A stretch of DNA of 64,000 nt from NCBI GenBank assembly GCA_965116695.1, contig OZ220706.1:4588001-4652000 (forward strand), written 5' to 3'. Position 1 is the first letter of the stretch; the number at the start of each line of letters is the position of its first letter. Positions 50,086 through 57,956 of this stretch are shown one piece after another. The stretch is from JAJDTT01 sp965116695. GTDB lineage: Bacteria > Acidobacteriota > UBA6911 > RPQK01 > JAJDTT01. Both the position numbers and the translations under genes were made by a program. The notes below the pieces were generated by a model. The model was not told the DNA's origin, searched no databases, and was given only the letters and a program-made list of their open reading frames with translations.

Positions 50086-51216
50086 ATGGTGCGACCGCCG
50101 TCTCCGTTTCCAACCACTGTCGTCGGCAGCCTTCCCCGTCCCCAATGGGTCATGGACCTGTTTGCCCGGGAGATTTCGGGACAGGTCGATCGGGAGACCT
50201 TCCAATCCCGCTTGGACAGCGCGGTGCTCTACGCCATCCAGCTCCAGGAAATGGCCGGGGTCGACATCATCAGCGATGGCGAATATCGCCGTGAGAGCTA
50301 CGTCAAGATCTTTGCCCAGCAGGTGGGAGGATTTGAGAGGGACCTGCTGGACGGCTCGGCGATCCTGGACGACGGCCAGTTCTACGACAGCCGGGCCCGC
50401 CGGGTGGTGGCTCCCTCCCAGGCCGAGTCTCCGCTTCGCTATCCGGCGGTGGTCCGCCCGATTGAGGCCGGCCGGTCGGTGGTGCTGGACGAAGCCAGGT
50501 TCCTGATGAACCATACATCGCTGCCGGTCAAGGTGACCCTGCCCTCGCCCTACATTCTGGCCCGGCGCCTCTGGCATCCGGACTATTCCCGTGACGCCTA
50601 TCCGACCCGGCAGGATTTCCTGAACGACATCATCCCGGTCCTGCGCCGGGAAGTCCGGGACCTGGAGGCTCTGGGGGTCTATTTCATCCAGTTGGACGAT
50701 CCGTGGCTCTCGCTCTTCGTGGACGAAGGCTACCGGGGCCATTTCGAGGCCGTGGAGCGGGAGATTTACACCAGTATCGACTGCATCAACCGGGTCGTTT
50801 CTCAAACCCGGCAGGCCAAGACCGGAGTCCATTTCTGCCGGGCCCACTACAACCGGAGCACCGGGTTCAGAGGAGACTATTCCTATCTTCTGCCCTACCT
50901 GAAGGACCTGCGAGTCGACCAGTTGGTCATGGAATTCGCTCTGCCCAACGCCGGGTCCCTGGAGGTTCTGGAGGCGTTCCCGGAGCATCTGGAATTGGGT
51001 CTGGGGTGCGTCGACGTCCGGGCCGAGGAAATTCCCCCGCCCGGTCGGATCGTGGAGATGGTGCGCCAGGCGATGGGTTACGTGGGGCGGGAACGGATCA
51101 CTTTGAATCCCGACTGTGGCTTCGCGCCGTCGAACACCAACCCGATTCCCGTGGACGAAGCGTACCGCAAGCTGAAGGCCATGGCCGAGGCGGCCCGCCG
51201 GCTGAGAGAAGCGTAA
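50086..51216 (+). CDS. MetE C-terminal-type (core) methionine synthase-like protein
   Basis: 376 residues from ATG 50086. It opens FPTTVVGSLPRPQWVMDLFA, the start of the MetE catalytic barrel; the N-terminal half of full MetE (about 350 residues) is absent. Zinc ligands are visible as HFC (in TGVHFCRAHY), Glu in LVMEFALPNAG, and Cys in LNPDCGFAPSN, with ISDGEYRRESY for substrate. Core-MetE proteins use a methyl donor other than the usual polyglutamylated folate, or serve in other methyl or C-S transfers. The neighbour is an amidohydrolase 40 nt downstream. Methionine synthesis is possible but unproven. Confidence 0.88.
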   Translation: MVRPPSPFPTTVVGSLPRPQWVMDLFAREISGQVDRETFQSRLDSAVLYAIQLQEMAGVDIISDGEYRRESYVKIFAQQVGGFERDLLDGSAILDDGQFYDSRARRVVAPSQAESPLRYPAVVRPIEAGRSVVLDEARFLMNHTSLPVKVTLPSPYILARRLWHPDYSRDAYPTRQDFLNDIIPVLRREVRDLEALGVYFIQLDDPWLSLFVDEGYRGHFEAVEREIYTSIDCINRVVSQTRQAKTGVHFCRAHYNRSTGFRGDYSYLLPYLKDLRVDQLVMEFALPNAGSLEVLEAFPEHLELGLGCVDVRAEEIPPPGRIVEMVRQAMGYVGRERITLNPDCGFAPSNTNPIPVDEAYRKLKAMAEAARRLREA

Positions 51217-51256
51217 CGGAGTCCCCACGGGGGGAAGAGGAGGCCTCTGGAAGGTG

Positions 51257-52582
51257 ATGGAAAAACAACCCCTCCAAACCGGGACCGCCGCCGGTCGAGG
51301 CCAGCCGGATCGCAGTGTCGTCCTCCACAGTCATCTCCTGGCGGACGGTGTCTCCGGCAGCTCCCGGACGGGCCGGTCGTTGCTGGTGCGCGAAGGCCGC
51401 ATCCGAGCCGTGGGCGCCAGGGAAGAAATCCTGAAGACGGCGCCTCCGGACGCCGCCGTCGTCGACTTGGGACGCGCGTGCCTGGCTCCCGGGCTGATCG
51501 ACAGCCACACGCATCTGAGTCTGGCGGGCGACGGCCGCGACTACGCCGAAATGTTCTCCGACTCCGACGAGATGATGGTGCTCACGGGCGCCATGAACAT
51601 GAAGAAGCACCTGGACGCGGGAATCACCACCATCCGGGAGCACGGCGCCCGGAACCGGGTGGGTTTCACCCTCAAGTCGGGACTCGCGCGCGGCTATATC
51701 CCGGGACCCAGGATGCTGGTCAGCGGGCGCCCCATCACCTGCACCGGCGGTCATTTCCACATGTGCAACGAGGTGGCCGACGGAGAGGCCCGGATCCGCA
51801 GGTCGGTCCGCCGGTTGATCCACGAAGGCGCGGACTACATCAAGATCATGGCCTCCGGCGGCGGGACGGCGGGAACCATTCCGGGAGTGGCCACCTATAC
51901 CGTCCAGGAACTCCACGCCGCCGCGCACGAGGCCCACCATTTCCATCGGCTGACGGCGGCCCACTGCCGGGCCAAGGAATCCATGCGCCGAGCCGTGGAG
52001 GCGGGCATCGACCTGATGGAGCACGCCGAGTTCCTGGACCCGGACGACCGGATGCGGTTCGATCCCAAGATCGCCGAGATGATGGCGGAATCGGGCATCT
52101 GGGTCAGCCCGACCCTGCAGACCTGGTGCAACTATCCCCGGGTTCTGGATCTGAGGCGGAAGCGGGATTCGGGTGAGGCCGCGCCTGCGGAGGAGAGCGA
52201 ACTGGATCATCTCGAGCAGCGAATGGAGCGGCGACTGGAGATCATGCGCCGCATGCTGGACTACTGTCTGCGCGAGCGCATCGTTCCCGGGACCGATTCG
52301 GGAGTCTTCAACATCGCCTTCGGACACCTGGATTACGATCTGCAGATCCTCCACAAGGTCGGATTCACTCCTTCCGAGTGCTTGGCTTCCGCCACTCGAA
52401 TCTCGGCCGAGGCCATCGGACTTCAGGCCGAGATCGGGACCATCGAACCGGGAAAAAGGGCCGACCTGGTGGCGCTGGACGGTGACCCGAATCAGGACGT
52501 GACCGCTTTCAGCCGGGTCGTGGCCGTCTTCCAGGCCGGAAGGCGGGTCCGGATCGGACCGGAGGACGCGTCCTCTCCATGA
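51257..52582 (+). CDS. Amidohydrolase (imidazolonepropionase/prolidase-like)
   Basis: 441 residues from ATG 51257 (GTG 51254 also possible). Metal site: LIDSHTHLSLAG (HxH), YIKIMASGGG (bridging Lys), TAAHCRA and LMEHAEF (two His), and VPGTDSGVFN (Asp). The C-terminal IEPGKRADLVALDGDPNQDV closes the small beta domain. There is no signal peptide. The pattern is that of the Xaa-Pro dipeptidase/imidazolonepropionase group of amidohydrolases, whose substrates range from dipeptides to cyclic amides. It overlaps the alkyltransferase-like gene (ATGA) and follows the MetE-like gene. Confidence 0.92.
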   Translation: MEKQPLQTGTAAGRGQPDRSVVLHSHLLADGVSGSSRTGRSLLVREGRIRAVGAREEILKTAPPDAAVVDLGRACLAPGLIDSHTHLSLAGDGRDYAEMFSDSDEMMVLTGAMNMKKHLDAGITTIREHGARNRVGFTLKSGLARGYIPGPRMLVSGRPITCTGGHFHMCNEVADGEARIRRSVRRLIHEGADYIKIMASGGGTAGTIPGVATYTVQELHAAAHEAHHFHRLTAAHCRAKESMRRAVEAGIDLMEHAEFLDPDDRMRFDPKIAEMMAESGIWVSPTLQTWCNYPRVLDLRRKRDSGEAAPAEESELDHLEQRMERRLEIMRRMLDYCLRERIVPGTDSGVFNIAFGHLDYDLQILHKVGFTPSECLASATRISAEAIGLQAEIGTIEPGKRADLVALDGDPNQDVTAFSRVVAVFQAGRRVRIGPEDASSP

Positions 52583-52911
52583 CGGCCCGAAAAGCCTCCG
52601 GCGCCTGGCAGGGGGTCTACGCGCTGGTCCGGAGGATTCCGGAGGGCAGGGTCATGAACTACGGGCAGATCGCCCGCCTGCTGGAGCCGCCCCTGTCGGC
52701 GCGCGCCGTGGGCTGGGCCATGCACTCCTGCCCTCCCGGCACCCCCTGGCACCGGGTGGTCAGTGCAACGGGCGAGTGTTCCACCGATCGTCTCGCCTCT
52801 CACCCCTCGGGTCTCCAGAGGGCTTTGCTGGAAGCCGAGGGCGTCCGCTTCGGGTCCTCGGGCCGGGTGGATATGGACCGCTTCCGGTGGAACCCGGAGG
52901 AGAAGGATTGA
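52579..52911 (+). CDS. atl: Alkyltransferase-like protein (ATL) with Trp in place of the active Cys
   Basis: 110 residues from ATG 52579 (ATGA overlap). It has the MGMT DNA-binding domain: YALVRRIPEGRVMNYGQIAR, LSARAVGWAMHSCP, and the active-site strand TPWHRVV, where Trp57 replaces the cysteine of PCHRV. ATL proteins bind O6-alkylguanine, flip it and recruit nucleotide excision repair rather than removing the alkyl group. The Arg finger (RAVGWAM) is present. Coupling to an amidohydrolase is unexpected. uvrA lies elsewhere in this window at 30.3 kb. Confidence 0.95.
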   Translation: MTARKASGAWQGVYALVRRIPEGRVMNYGQIARLLEPPLSARAVGWAMHSCPPGTPWHRVVSATGECSTDRLASHPSGLQRALLEAEGVRFGSSGRVDMDRFRWNPEEKD

Positions 52912-52946
52912 AACATCCCAACGGCCGCTCATCAGAAAACGCAAGA

Positions 52947-52976
52947 GGGCATCCACAAGGTGTTTGGTGCCCCTAC
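52947..52976. repeat. Dispersed GTAGGGGCACC-type repeat between convergent genes
   Basis: Minus-strand reading GTAGGGGCACCAAACACC then TTGTGGATGCCC, an imperfect member of the same repeat family with a small insertion. It fills most of the 81-nt gap between the ATL gene and the convergent sialidase-like gene. Confidence 0.5.
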
Positions 52977-52992
52977 GGCCGCGCACGAGGGT

Positions 52993-54114
52993 TCAGACGC
53001 GGACCCGGACCCAGTGGACGCTGAGGCGCCGTTCGTTCTCGCCGGCGTAGTAGGCCATCAGAAGCAGATCGTCTTCCAACAGGACCGCAGCAGGGTGACC
53101 GAAGGTCCACTTCACCATGTCGTCCCAGAACTCGCTCAGATCCTCCCGATCGCCCATGCCCCGCTCCTTGGGTCCCCCCGAGGCGTAAACGATCGTTTCC
53201 TCGGACAGATCCCAGGTCCTGCCCTCGTCCCGCGACAGCACCAGCCGCAGGCTGCCCGGGGGATGGCGGTGCACGTAGAAGAGCCCCAGCCGCCCGTCGG
53301 GCAACGGCACCGGGACGGCGATCTGTCCCCGGATCCCCGTGGAAAAGGGTGGTTCCCAAGTCAGAGACTCCGGGTCCCCCCAGGACAAATGGATATCCAG
53401 GTCCCGCCGCGACATGCGGTCGTAGGTCCAGAAGGCGGCCACGGGGCGTCCCGTCCGCGGGCAGACCGCCTGGCGCTGGTCGTAGAAGAAAAGGCGGTCC
53501 GCCGGATCTCTGGCCACGTCGATGACCTGATTGAAGATCCCTTCCTCCTCCGCCAGCAGGGCATGAGCCGAGTGGAGGCTCGGCCCTCCCGCCACTTCCG
53601 GTTCCTGCCGTTCGATCGGCACCACCCAACCGCGGCCCGGAACCCGGATCGGACTTCCCGCGAGCACCGGAAAGTTCCAGGGCGACGTGTCCAGGGCTTC
53701 GTAGCCGGACCAGGTCGCGCCTCCATCCGTGGAGCGCGCCTGGATGATGCGGCACGGCGCCACGTGATCGCCCCCGCTGTCATACAGGGGCCGTCCGCCG
53801 GACCGGTGAAGCCAGGTGAGAAACGCCAGCAGGCTGCCGTCGGACAGAGGAACGATCTCGGCCGACCGCACCTCGCCCGGAACGCCGGTGAAACCGGGCC
53901 GGAAGCTGTCGGAAACAATCTGCCAATGGCGGCCGCCATCGATGCTGGAGACGACCAGGCAGTTGCCGTCCGCCGACTCCTTGTCGGTTCCCCGGCGGAA
54001 GGTCGCCAGCACTCGTCCGTCCGGGAGGCGGCACAGGGAAGTGAAGCAATGGGACCTCTTGCCGCCGCGCAGATTCCCGGCGTCGATGATGGTGCCTTCT
54101 TCCACAATCTCCAT
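52993..54114 (-). CDS. Sialidase-family (BNR/Asp-box) protein
   Basis: 373 residues from ATG 54114. The frame stays open far upstream but that part is antisense to the next gene. Beta-propeller with Asp-box-like motifs: SSIDGGRHWQIVSDSF, ARSTDGGATWSGYEAL, LSRDEGRTWDLSEETI, and RLPDGRVLATFRRGTD at the first blade. There is no signal peptide, so it is predicted cytoplasmic, unlike the lipoprotein homologue at 4.6-5.6 kb. It sits 17 nt downstream of an amidohydrolase gene. Sialidase activity is not assured: many such proteins lack the Arg triad and act on other glycosides or not at all. Confidence 0.88.
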   Translation of the reverse strand: MEIVEEGTIIDAGNLRGGKRSHCFTSLCRLPDGRVLATFRRGTDKESADGNCLVVSSIDGGRHWQIVSDSFRPGFTGVPGEVRSAEIVPLSDGSLLAFLTWLHRSGGRPLYDSGGDHVAPCRIIQARSTDGGATWSGYEALDTSPWNFPVLAGSPIRVPGRGWVVPIERQEPEVAGGPSLHSAHALLAEEEGIFNQVIDVARDPADRLFFYDQRQAVCPRTGRPVAAFWTYDRMSRRDLDIHLSWGDPESLTWEPPFSTGIRGQIAVPVPLPDGRLGLFYVHRHPPGSLRLVLSRDEGRTWDLSEETIVYASGGPKERGMGDREDLSEFWDDMVKWTFGHPAAVLLEDDLLLMAYYAGENERRLSVHWVRVRV

Positions 54115-54131
54115 GACGATCCCCGTTCCCG

Positions 54132-55325
54132 TCACCCGGCGACGCGGTAGATTCGCGCCGCGTTTCCTCCCAGGACCAGACTGCGGTCCTCGTCGGTCAT
54201 GAACTCGGTGTGGTGGCGGATGGTGTCGATGCACTGCTTGTAGGTGCAGGCCCGCCCCGCCCACGGCATGTCGGCTCCCCAGACCATCACCCGGGCCCCG
54301 AAGCGCTCGTAGATTCTCCGGATCATCTCCTTGTGCCGCGGATAGGGGAACTCGGAATCTCTCGCTCCCCAGACCGATTCGTTCTCCCAGGCCAGGACGT
54401 AGCCGAACTCCAGGTGGAAGTTGCCCAGCTTGAAGAGTTCGAAAAACTCCGTCGGGTTGTCCACGTGGTTGGGATCGGAGGGCGGCAGCACGTTGCTGCC
54501 CTGATGAGCATTCACCACCTGCAGTTCCGGGAACCGGCGGCAGACGTTTTCGATCTCTCCGATCTCTCGCAGGTAGTCCGCCCTGGAGTTGAAGCCGGTG
54601 TCCAGAAACACCGGGATCTTCAAGCGGACGCAGGCCTTCCAGAGGGCGTCGGCGCGGGGGTCGTCCCGGGGTTGCCCCTTGGGCATATGGGAGCAGAGCC
54701 CCCGGTATCCCAGCTCTTCGACGGCTCGTTCCAAGGTTTCCAATTCGCCCGCCAGATGCCGGTCGTCCTGGTTCAGGTCGTAGTCGATGTCGGTGGTTCC
54801 GATGAAACGGTCGGGCCAGCGGCGAATGCAATCGGCGTAGTAGACTTCCCGGCCCCAGACCTTGGCCATGTATCCGGTCTGAATCACTCCCATGTCCACG
54901 CCCACGATGTCCATGTGGGCCAACATCTGCTCGGGCTCATGGATGGGGTCGGCCATGGTCTGGGGCCCACGTCGGATCCAGCAGTCCTCACCATGTTTCC
55001 GCCATCTCCAGATGCCGTATTTCCCCTGCGTGAACCCGACCTCCTCGTCCGGTTCCGGGATGTACCGGGGATCGGTGTGGCTGGCGACGAACCTTCCCCA
55101 AAGGCTCCGGACGGCGCCCTGCATGATGCGATTGTGAGTATTCGGATCGTCGTAACCGAGCGCGCCGGTCTGGTCGGGAAAGACGTGCAGGTGGTGGTCG
55201 ATGACCAGGCGGCGTTCGGGAGTTTCGGCGGAACAACCCGAGGCCGTCCAGCTACCGGCAAGTCCGGGGACGGCCAGAGCGGCCGAGCCGGTCAGAAAAC
55301 GGCGGCGATCCAGATCCTGAATCAT
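54132..55325 (-). CDS. Tat-exported amidohydrolase (Amidohydrolase_2 type)
   Basis: 397 residues from ATG 55325. A twin-arginine signal (LDRRRFLTGSAALAVPGLAG) predicts folded export, and a Cys at the end of the signal region (TASGCSA) may be lipidated. TIM-barrel metal site: VIDHHLHVFPD near the N-terminus, RGLCSHMPKGQ, VVNAHQGSN and a terminal VWGADMPWAG Asp. These are hallmarks of PF04909 decarboxylase/hydrolases. It probably forms a two-gene unit with the sialidase-like gene. Substrate unknown; family members act on aromatic acids, lactones or cyclic amides. Confidence 0.9.
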   Translation of the reverse strand: MIQDLDRRRFLTGSAALAVPGLAGSWTASGCSAETPERRLVIDHHLHVFPDQTGALGYDDPNTHNRIMQGAVRSLWGRFVASHTDPRYIPEPDEEVGFTQGKYGIWRWRKHGEDCWIRRGPQTMADPIHEPEQMLAHMDIVGVDMGVIQTGYMAKVWGREVYYADCIRRWPDRFIGTTDIDYDLNQDDRHLAGELETLERAVEELGYRGLCSHMPKGQPRDDPRADALWKACVRLKIPVFLDTGFNSRADYLREIGEIENVCRRFPELQVVNAHQGSNVLPPSDPNHVDNPTEFFELFKLGNFHLEFGYVLAWENESVWGARDSEFPYPRHKEMIRRIYERFGARVMVWGADMPWAGRACTYKQCIDTIRHHTEFMTDEDRSLVLGGNAARIYRVAG

Positions 55326-55450
55326 GGCGGTGGCTCCTTTTTTCTTGAGTTTCAGATATCTTGTGCCCTCGCAGAACGTGACCTATCATGATGGACGGTC
55401 GGCCGCAAGCGAGCGTGGCGGCACTCCGGAACGCGAACGGGAGCGAATCC

Positions 55451-56554
55451 ATGGACGCCATCGACTACGGCATTTTCATCATGCCATTCCATCCCCCGGA
55501 CAAGCCTCGGGCGCAATGCCATGACGAGGACCTGGAGTTGGTCGTTCGGGCCGAGGAACTCGGCTTCAGCGAGTTCTGGATCGGCGAGCATCACACCATG
55601 AAATACGAGAACATCGTGATGCCCGAGATCTTCATCGCCCGGGCCCTGGGGGAGACCAGCCGGATTCGCCTGGGGCCGGCTCCGGTCTGCCTCAATCAGC
55701 ACCATCCGGCCCACGTGGCCTGCCGGCTGGCCTTTCTGGATCACCTTTCCAAGGGGCGGCTCAATCTCTGCTTCGGCCCGGGCAGCGTGCCGGCGGATCA
55801 GATCTTGTACGGCGCGGAGCCCCAAAACGCCGCGAAAATGGCGGCTGAAGCCACCGACATCATCTTGAAGCTTTGGGGATCGGATCCTCCGTATGAGTAC
55901 GACGGGGAATTCTGGTCCATCCGCCTCGATGATCACGTTGACGAGGAGACGGGAGTCGGCTTCATTCCCAAGCCGCTCCAGCGTCCTCACCCCCCCATCG
56001 CGGCGCCGGGCACGAGCCGCAATTCGGGGACCATGAAGGCGGCGGGAAAGCGGGGATTTCAGCCCTTCGGACATTGCCTGGTGACGTCCGATGTGCTGCG
56101 GGATTTATGGCAGACCTACGAAGAAGCCGCATTGGAGGCAGGACGCACGCCGGAACGGAAGGACTTCAAGATCGCGCGATCCATATTTCTGGCGGACAGC
56201 ACCAAGGAGGCGCGCGCTCGCGCCCGGACCAATTCGGTGGCCGGCAACTACGAGTACATCGGCGGGCTCCTGGACAAGGGACCGGGACGGGCCATGTACA
56301 AGCGGGATCTGGAGATGAGCGACGCCGATTGCAATCTGGACTTCCTCATGACGGAGCAGATCATCGCCGGAGACGTGGACGAAGTGTTGCGCCGTCTGTT
56401 GCTCATGGTGGAGGAGACCGGCCCTTTCGGCACCTTGATTCTCATGTGCTACGACTGGGACGACAAGGCAAGTTGGCTCCGCAACCTGGAGCTTTTCGCC
56501 AAGGAGCTCATGCCTCGGCTGAACCGGGCCGTCGGCGCGCCGGCGGTTGCCTGA
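55451..56554 (+). CDS. LLM-class flavin-dependent monooxygenase
   Basis: 367 residues from ATG 55451 (GGGAG 7 nt upstream); an in-frame ATG at 55388 lacks such a site. Bacterial luciferase-like barrel: MDAIDYGIFIMPFHPPDKPR, LVVRAEELGFSEFWIGEHHT, RIRLGPAPVCLNQHHPAHVA, LDHLSKGRLNLCFGPGSVPA, IPKPLQRPHPPIAAPG. It uses reduced FMN from a partner reductase to oxygenate a small molecule. It starts a co-oriented run with M20, aminotransferase and amidohydrolase genes, suggesting one catabolic route. No flavin reductase gene is visible here. Confidence 0.93.
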   Translation: MDAIDYGIFIMPFHPPDKPRAQCHDEDLELVVRAEELGFSEFWIGEHHTMKYENIVMPEIFIARALGETSRIRLGPAPVCLNQHHPAHVACRLAFLDHLSKGRLNLCFGPGSVPADQILYGAEPQNAAKMAAEATDIILKLWGSDPPYEYDGEFWSIRLDDHVDEETGVGFIPKPLQRPHPPIAAPGTSRNSGTMKAAGKRGFQPFGHCLVTSDVLRDLWQTYEEAALEAGRTPERKDFKIARSIFLADSTKEARARARTNSVAGNYEYIGGLLDKGPGRAMYKRDLEMSDADCNLDFLMTEQIIAGDVDEVLRRLLLMVEETGPFGTLILMCYDWDDKASWLRNLELFAKELMPRLNRAVGAPAVA

Positions 56555-56597
56555 GCACCCGGACGGGCCGCCGGGCCTGATCGAAAATTCCTGAACA

Positions 56598-57785
56598 ATG
56601 AAGCTGAGCCAAGAGGTGGTTGATCGCGTGAACCGGGCCGTCCGCCCGGAGAGGCTGACGGATTTGGCCGTCGACCTCATCCGGATTCCCAGCCCCACCC
56701 GGAACGCCGGCGAGGTGGCGGACCGTCTGGCGGAGGTTCTGGCGGGCGAGGGTTTCGAAGTCTGCCGTCCGGAGGCCGCGTGGCCCCGGTCCCCGGCCGT
56801 GGTTACCCGGTATGATTCGGGCGTTCCGGGGCGGACCCTCCAGTTCAACGGCCACCTGGATACGGTCCATCTCCCCTTCGTTCCTCCCCGCATCGAGGAT
56901 GGAATCCTCTACGGGAGCGGGGCCTCCGACATGAAGGCCGGCGTGGCCGCCATGTGCGAGGCTCTGCTTGCGGTTCGGGATTCGCGCGTCCTGGAGGCCG
57001 GAGGGATCCTGCTCACGGCTCACGACCTGCACGAGGCACCTTGGGGCCGCGGCCAGCAGTTGACGGCGCTGATCGAAGAAGGGTACGTGGGAGACGCGGC
57101 GCTGTTGCCGGAGTATCTCTCCAGCATCTTGCCCGTCGTGGGCCGGGGCATGGCCAACGTGGAAGTGACCCTCAGCCGGCAGGGAATCCCGGTGCATGAG
57201 GTCCTGGGCGGATTGGAGCAGCCGCGGGTGATCGCCGCCGGCGCGGACCTGGTGACCCGGCTCGAGGCCGCCGACCGGAGCTTGACCGGCAAGTCGCATC
57301 CGCTGGCCGGCCGGGAGAGCATTTTCGTCGGCAAGGTTGCGGGGGGAGAGATCTACAACCAGTCCCCCACCGAATTCCGTCTCGCCGGCACTTGCAGGTG
57401 GTTGCCGGGGACGGCCGTGGACGACGTGCGAAAACGGTTTCTGGACGCCGTCGGCGGGATGGAGAAACACCCCGGGATCCAGGTCGACGCCCGGTTTCAC
57501 TACCGGCGGGACGCTTTCGAGATGGACTTGGAGCATCCCCTGGTGGGTGCGTTTCAAGGCTCCTGCCAGGCGGTCATGGGCCGCACCCTGCCCCATGGCG
57601 CCAAGCCCTTCATCGACGACGGCAATACGTTGAGGGAACTGGCCGGGATCGAGACGATCACCCATGGACCGTGCGGCACAGGCGCTCACACGACCGGGGA
57701 ACGGGTTCCGGTGGATGACCTGACCCGGGTCGCCAAAGTCTACGCCTGTGCCGCTGTGGCGTTCTGCCATTGGGGGAAGAAGTGA
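56598..57785 (+). CDS. M20-family metallohydrolase (ArgE/DapE-like)
   Basis: 395 residues from ATG 56598. Metal ligands: FNGHLDTVH (HxD), YGSGASDMKAGVA (Asp), and a later His in GAHTTGERVPVDDL. The usual catalytic Glu-Glu pair reads HDLHEAPWGRG, so the general-base position may hold His instead of Glu (alignment uncertain). The dimerisation domain is present (VEVTLSRQGIPVHEVLGG, SPTEFRLAGTCRWLPG). The family hydrolyses N-acyl amino acids, dipeptides or carbamoyl amino acids. It lies 43 nt after the LLM gene, and the aminotransferase follows, which fits stepwise breakdown of an N-acylated or cyclic amine. Confidence 0.9.
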   Translation: MKLSQEVVDRVNRAVRPERLTDLAVDLIRIPSPTRNAGEVADRLAEVLAGEGFEVCRPEAAWPRSPAVVTRYDSGVPGRTLQFNGHLDTVHLPFVPPRIEDGILYGSGASDMKAGVAAMCEALLAVRDSRVLEAGGILLTAHDLHEAPWGRGQQLTALIEEGYVGDAALLPEYLSSILPVVGRGMANVEVTLSRQGIPVHEVLGGLEQPRVIAAGADLVTRLEAADRSLTGKSHPLAGRESIFVGKVAGGEIYNQSPTEFRLAGTCRWLPGTAVDDVRKRFLDAVGGMEKHPGIQVDARFHYRRDAFEMDLEHPLVGAFQGSCQAVMGRTLPHGAKPFIDDGNTLRELAGIETITHGPCGTGAHTTGERVPVDDLTRVAKVYACAAVAFCHWGKK

Positions 57786-57864
57786 GGAACGAGGAGTGAA
57801 GAGTACTCACCACCGGGTCGACGCCCGGCGATTGCCAGCGAATAATCGGGACCGGTATGGCCGC

Positions 57865-57888
57865 GTAGGGGCACGCCTTGTGGGTGCC
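57865..57888. repeat. Dispersed GTAGGGGCACGCC repeat between M20 and aminotransferase genes
   Basis: GTAGGGGCACGCCTTGTGG followed by GTGCC, a close copy of the family. It lies in the 171-nt gap between the two co-oriented genes, which otherwise shows no coding signal. Confidence 0.5.
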
Positions 57889-57956
57889 TTCTTCGGCTCT
57901 CCGCTGTATCCAACCATGGATTCTCGGCTGGAAGGAGCCCGCAAGGATCTGGAACC

